Shown here one piece after another: positions 38,211-38,708 of a stretch of 38,708 bases of DNA (positions are counted from its first letter, which is position 1; every line of letters starts with the position of its first letter). The DNA is from a virus, in the IMG/VR virus record IMGVR_UViG_3300042549_006369, positions 1 to 38,708 of that record. One strand, 5' to 3'. The translations under genes were made by a program, and so were the position numbers. The notes beneath the pieces are model-generated. The model did no database searches. It was not told where the DNA came from and saw nothing but the letters and a program-made list of their open reading frames with translations.

Positions 38211-38708
38211 AATCGTCAGCGTGGTTGAGCGGATGCGCCAGTCGGCGGCGATGTACGTCACCGCGAAGGGGCTGGACACCGGCCCGCCGTCGGACGTGCT
38301 GGTGGACCTCGGCCCCCTGAGCGGGCGCGAGATTCTGGCGGCCTACGAGGCGCGACACGCGAACTTCGCGACCACGCCGATGGACCCCGAGGGCAACGTG
38401 CTGCGCCTGTACCCGGGCGGCGTCACGATCTGGTCGGGGTTCCCGGGCTCGGGCAAAACCACCCTGCTGCGGCAGTGCATTTGCCACCTGCTGGCGAGCG
38501 GTCAGGCGGTGTTCCTGGCGTCGCTGGAGGAGGACCCCTCGGACGTGCTGGTGCGCCTCGCGGCCACGGCTGCCGGGGTCGTGCATCCGACCGCCGATCA
38601 AGTCCAACTGTTCATCGACGCCTACGAGGAACGGCTGCGGCTGTGGGGCGTGGTCGGCATCGCGAAGCACGCCGAGATTCTGGCCTGTATCCGGCGCGTG
38701 GCGGGCGA
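38200..38708 (+). CDS. Replicative helicase, DnaB/gp4-type (3' end outside window)
   Basis: The frame is open from GTG 38200 to the window end: 169 complete codons seen, no stop. Residues about 85-105 carry GGVTIWSGFPGSGKTTLLRQ, a RecA-type Walker A, followed by VFLASLEEDPSDVLVRLAAT, the typical motif H1a-like block of DnaB/T7 gp4-type helicases. N-terminal 80 residues are short and helical, so the full primase-helicase linker is missing. It would unwind DNA at the fork, loaded by the DUF1376 protein. The Walker B and Arg-finger parts lie beyond the window. Confidence 0.82.
   Translation, partial: MAGEIVSVVERMRQSAAMYVTAKGLDTGPPSDVLVDLGPLSGREILAAYEARHANFATTPMDPEGNVLRLYPGGVTIWSGFPGSGKTTLLRQCICHLLASGQAVFLASLEEDPSDVLVRLAATAAGVVHPTADQVQLFIDAYEERLRLWGVVGIAKHAEILACIRRVAG

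Noticed and set aside
1-38708. Single-subunit T7-like RNA polymerase driving the late elements
   Set aside because: No polymerase-sized ORF with the expected motifs exists in the window; all large ORFs have structural or other assignments. It could only be in the missing segment.

Overview
The window is most of the genome of a temperate, T7-like short-tailed phage (podovirus). It is GC-rich and densely packed, and genes commonly overlap by 1-4 nt (ATGA, GTGA, TAATG junctions). The virion genes follow the Bordetella phage BPP-1 type of podovirus: a T7 gp8-like portal, Bbp19-, Bbp17- and Bbp16-like head genes, and T7 gp11- to gp16-like tail and ejection proteins. No host gene is visible. The attP site, derived from the 3' half of a tRNA-Lys(TTT) gene, lies inside the window with phage genes on both sides. 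The sequence is therefore a free or permuted phage genome, not an integrated prophage with attL/attR ends. High GC, a tRNA with encoded CCA, and strong anti-Shine-Dalgarno matches suggest a GC-rich proteobacterial host; Xanthomonadales-like is only an inference. Both window ends cut through genes: a gene of unknown function at the left and a replicative helicase at the right. If the genome is circular, they would be neighbours across a missing segment.

Layout. 1-1.1 kb: end of the rightward early region (truncated gene, DUF1364 zinc protein, two small genes). 1.1-7.1 kb: packaging and head (TerS, TerL, portal, Bbp19-like, scaffold, major capsid, cement). 7.1-16.7 kb: small structural proteins, adaptor, nozzle and internal/ejection proteins. 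16.8-25.5 kb: an elaborate host-recognition block with a T7 gp17-type fibre stem, pectate-lyase-fold tailspike, FN3/lectin-like fibre, beta-propeller protein and SGNH hydrolase. 25.6-30.7 kb: small tail proteins and the lysis cassette (holin candidates, Rz/Rz1, Zn amidase) with a metallophosphoesterase gene inside it. 30.75-30.93 kb: attP. 30.9-35.7 kb, leftward: an early operon running from a strong sigma70-type promoter at 35.75 kb through small unknown genes, an ERF annealase, an SSB-tailed small protein, an Ea22-like protein and a DUF4224 (excisionase-like) gene to the integrase. 35.8-36.5 kb: divergent repressor/Cro switch. 36.5-38.7 kb: rightward replication genes (DUF1376 initiator-like protein with an iteron-like origin inside its gene, primase zinc domain, helicase).

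The signal that most deserves follow-up is a recurring intergenic element in the late region: AATCCACTTG, then about 20 nt, then GAGTCTCGGGGC. It has three near-identical copies (2641, 5527, 16718) and two diverged ones (768, 25525), all on the + strand. Four sit directly against a start codon with no Shine-Dalgarno sequence, as expected of promoters for leaderless mRNAs. The fifth sits in front of a structured, roughly 127-nt leader of the major capsid gene. It looks like a phage-specific late-promoter or activator-binding family. No phage RNA polymerase and no reverse transcriptase/DGR were found in the window.
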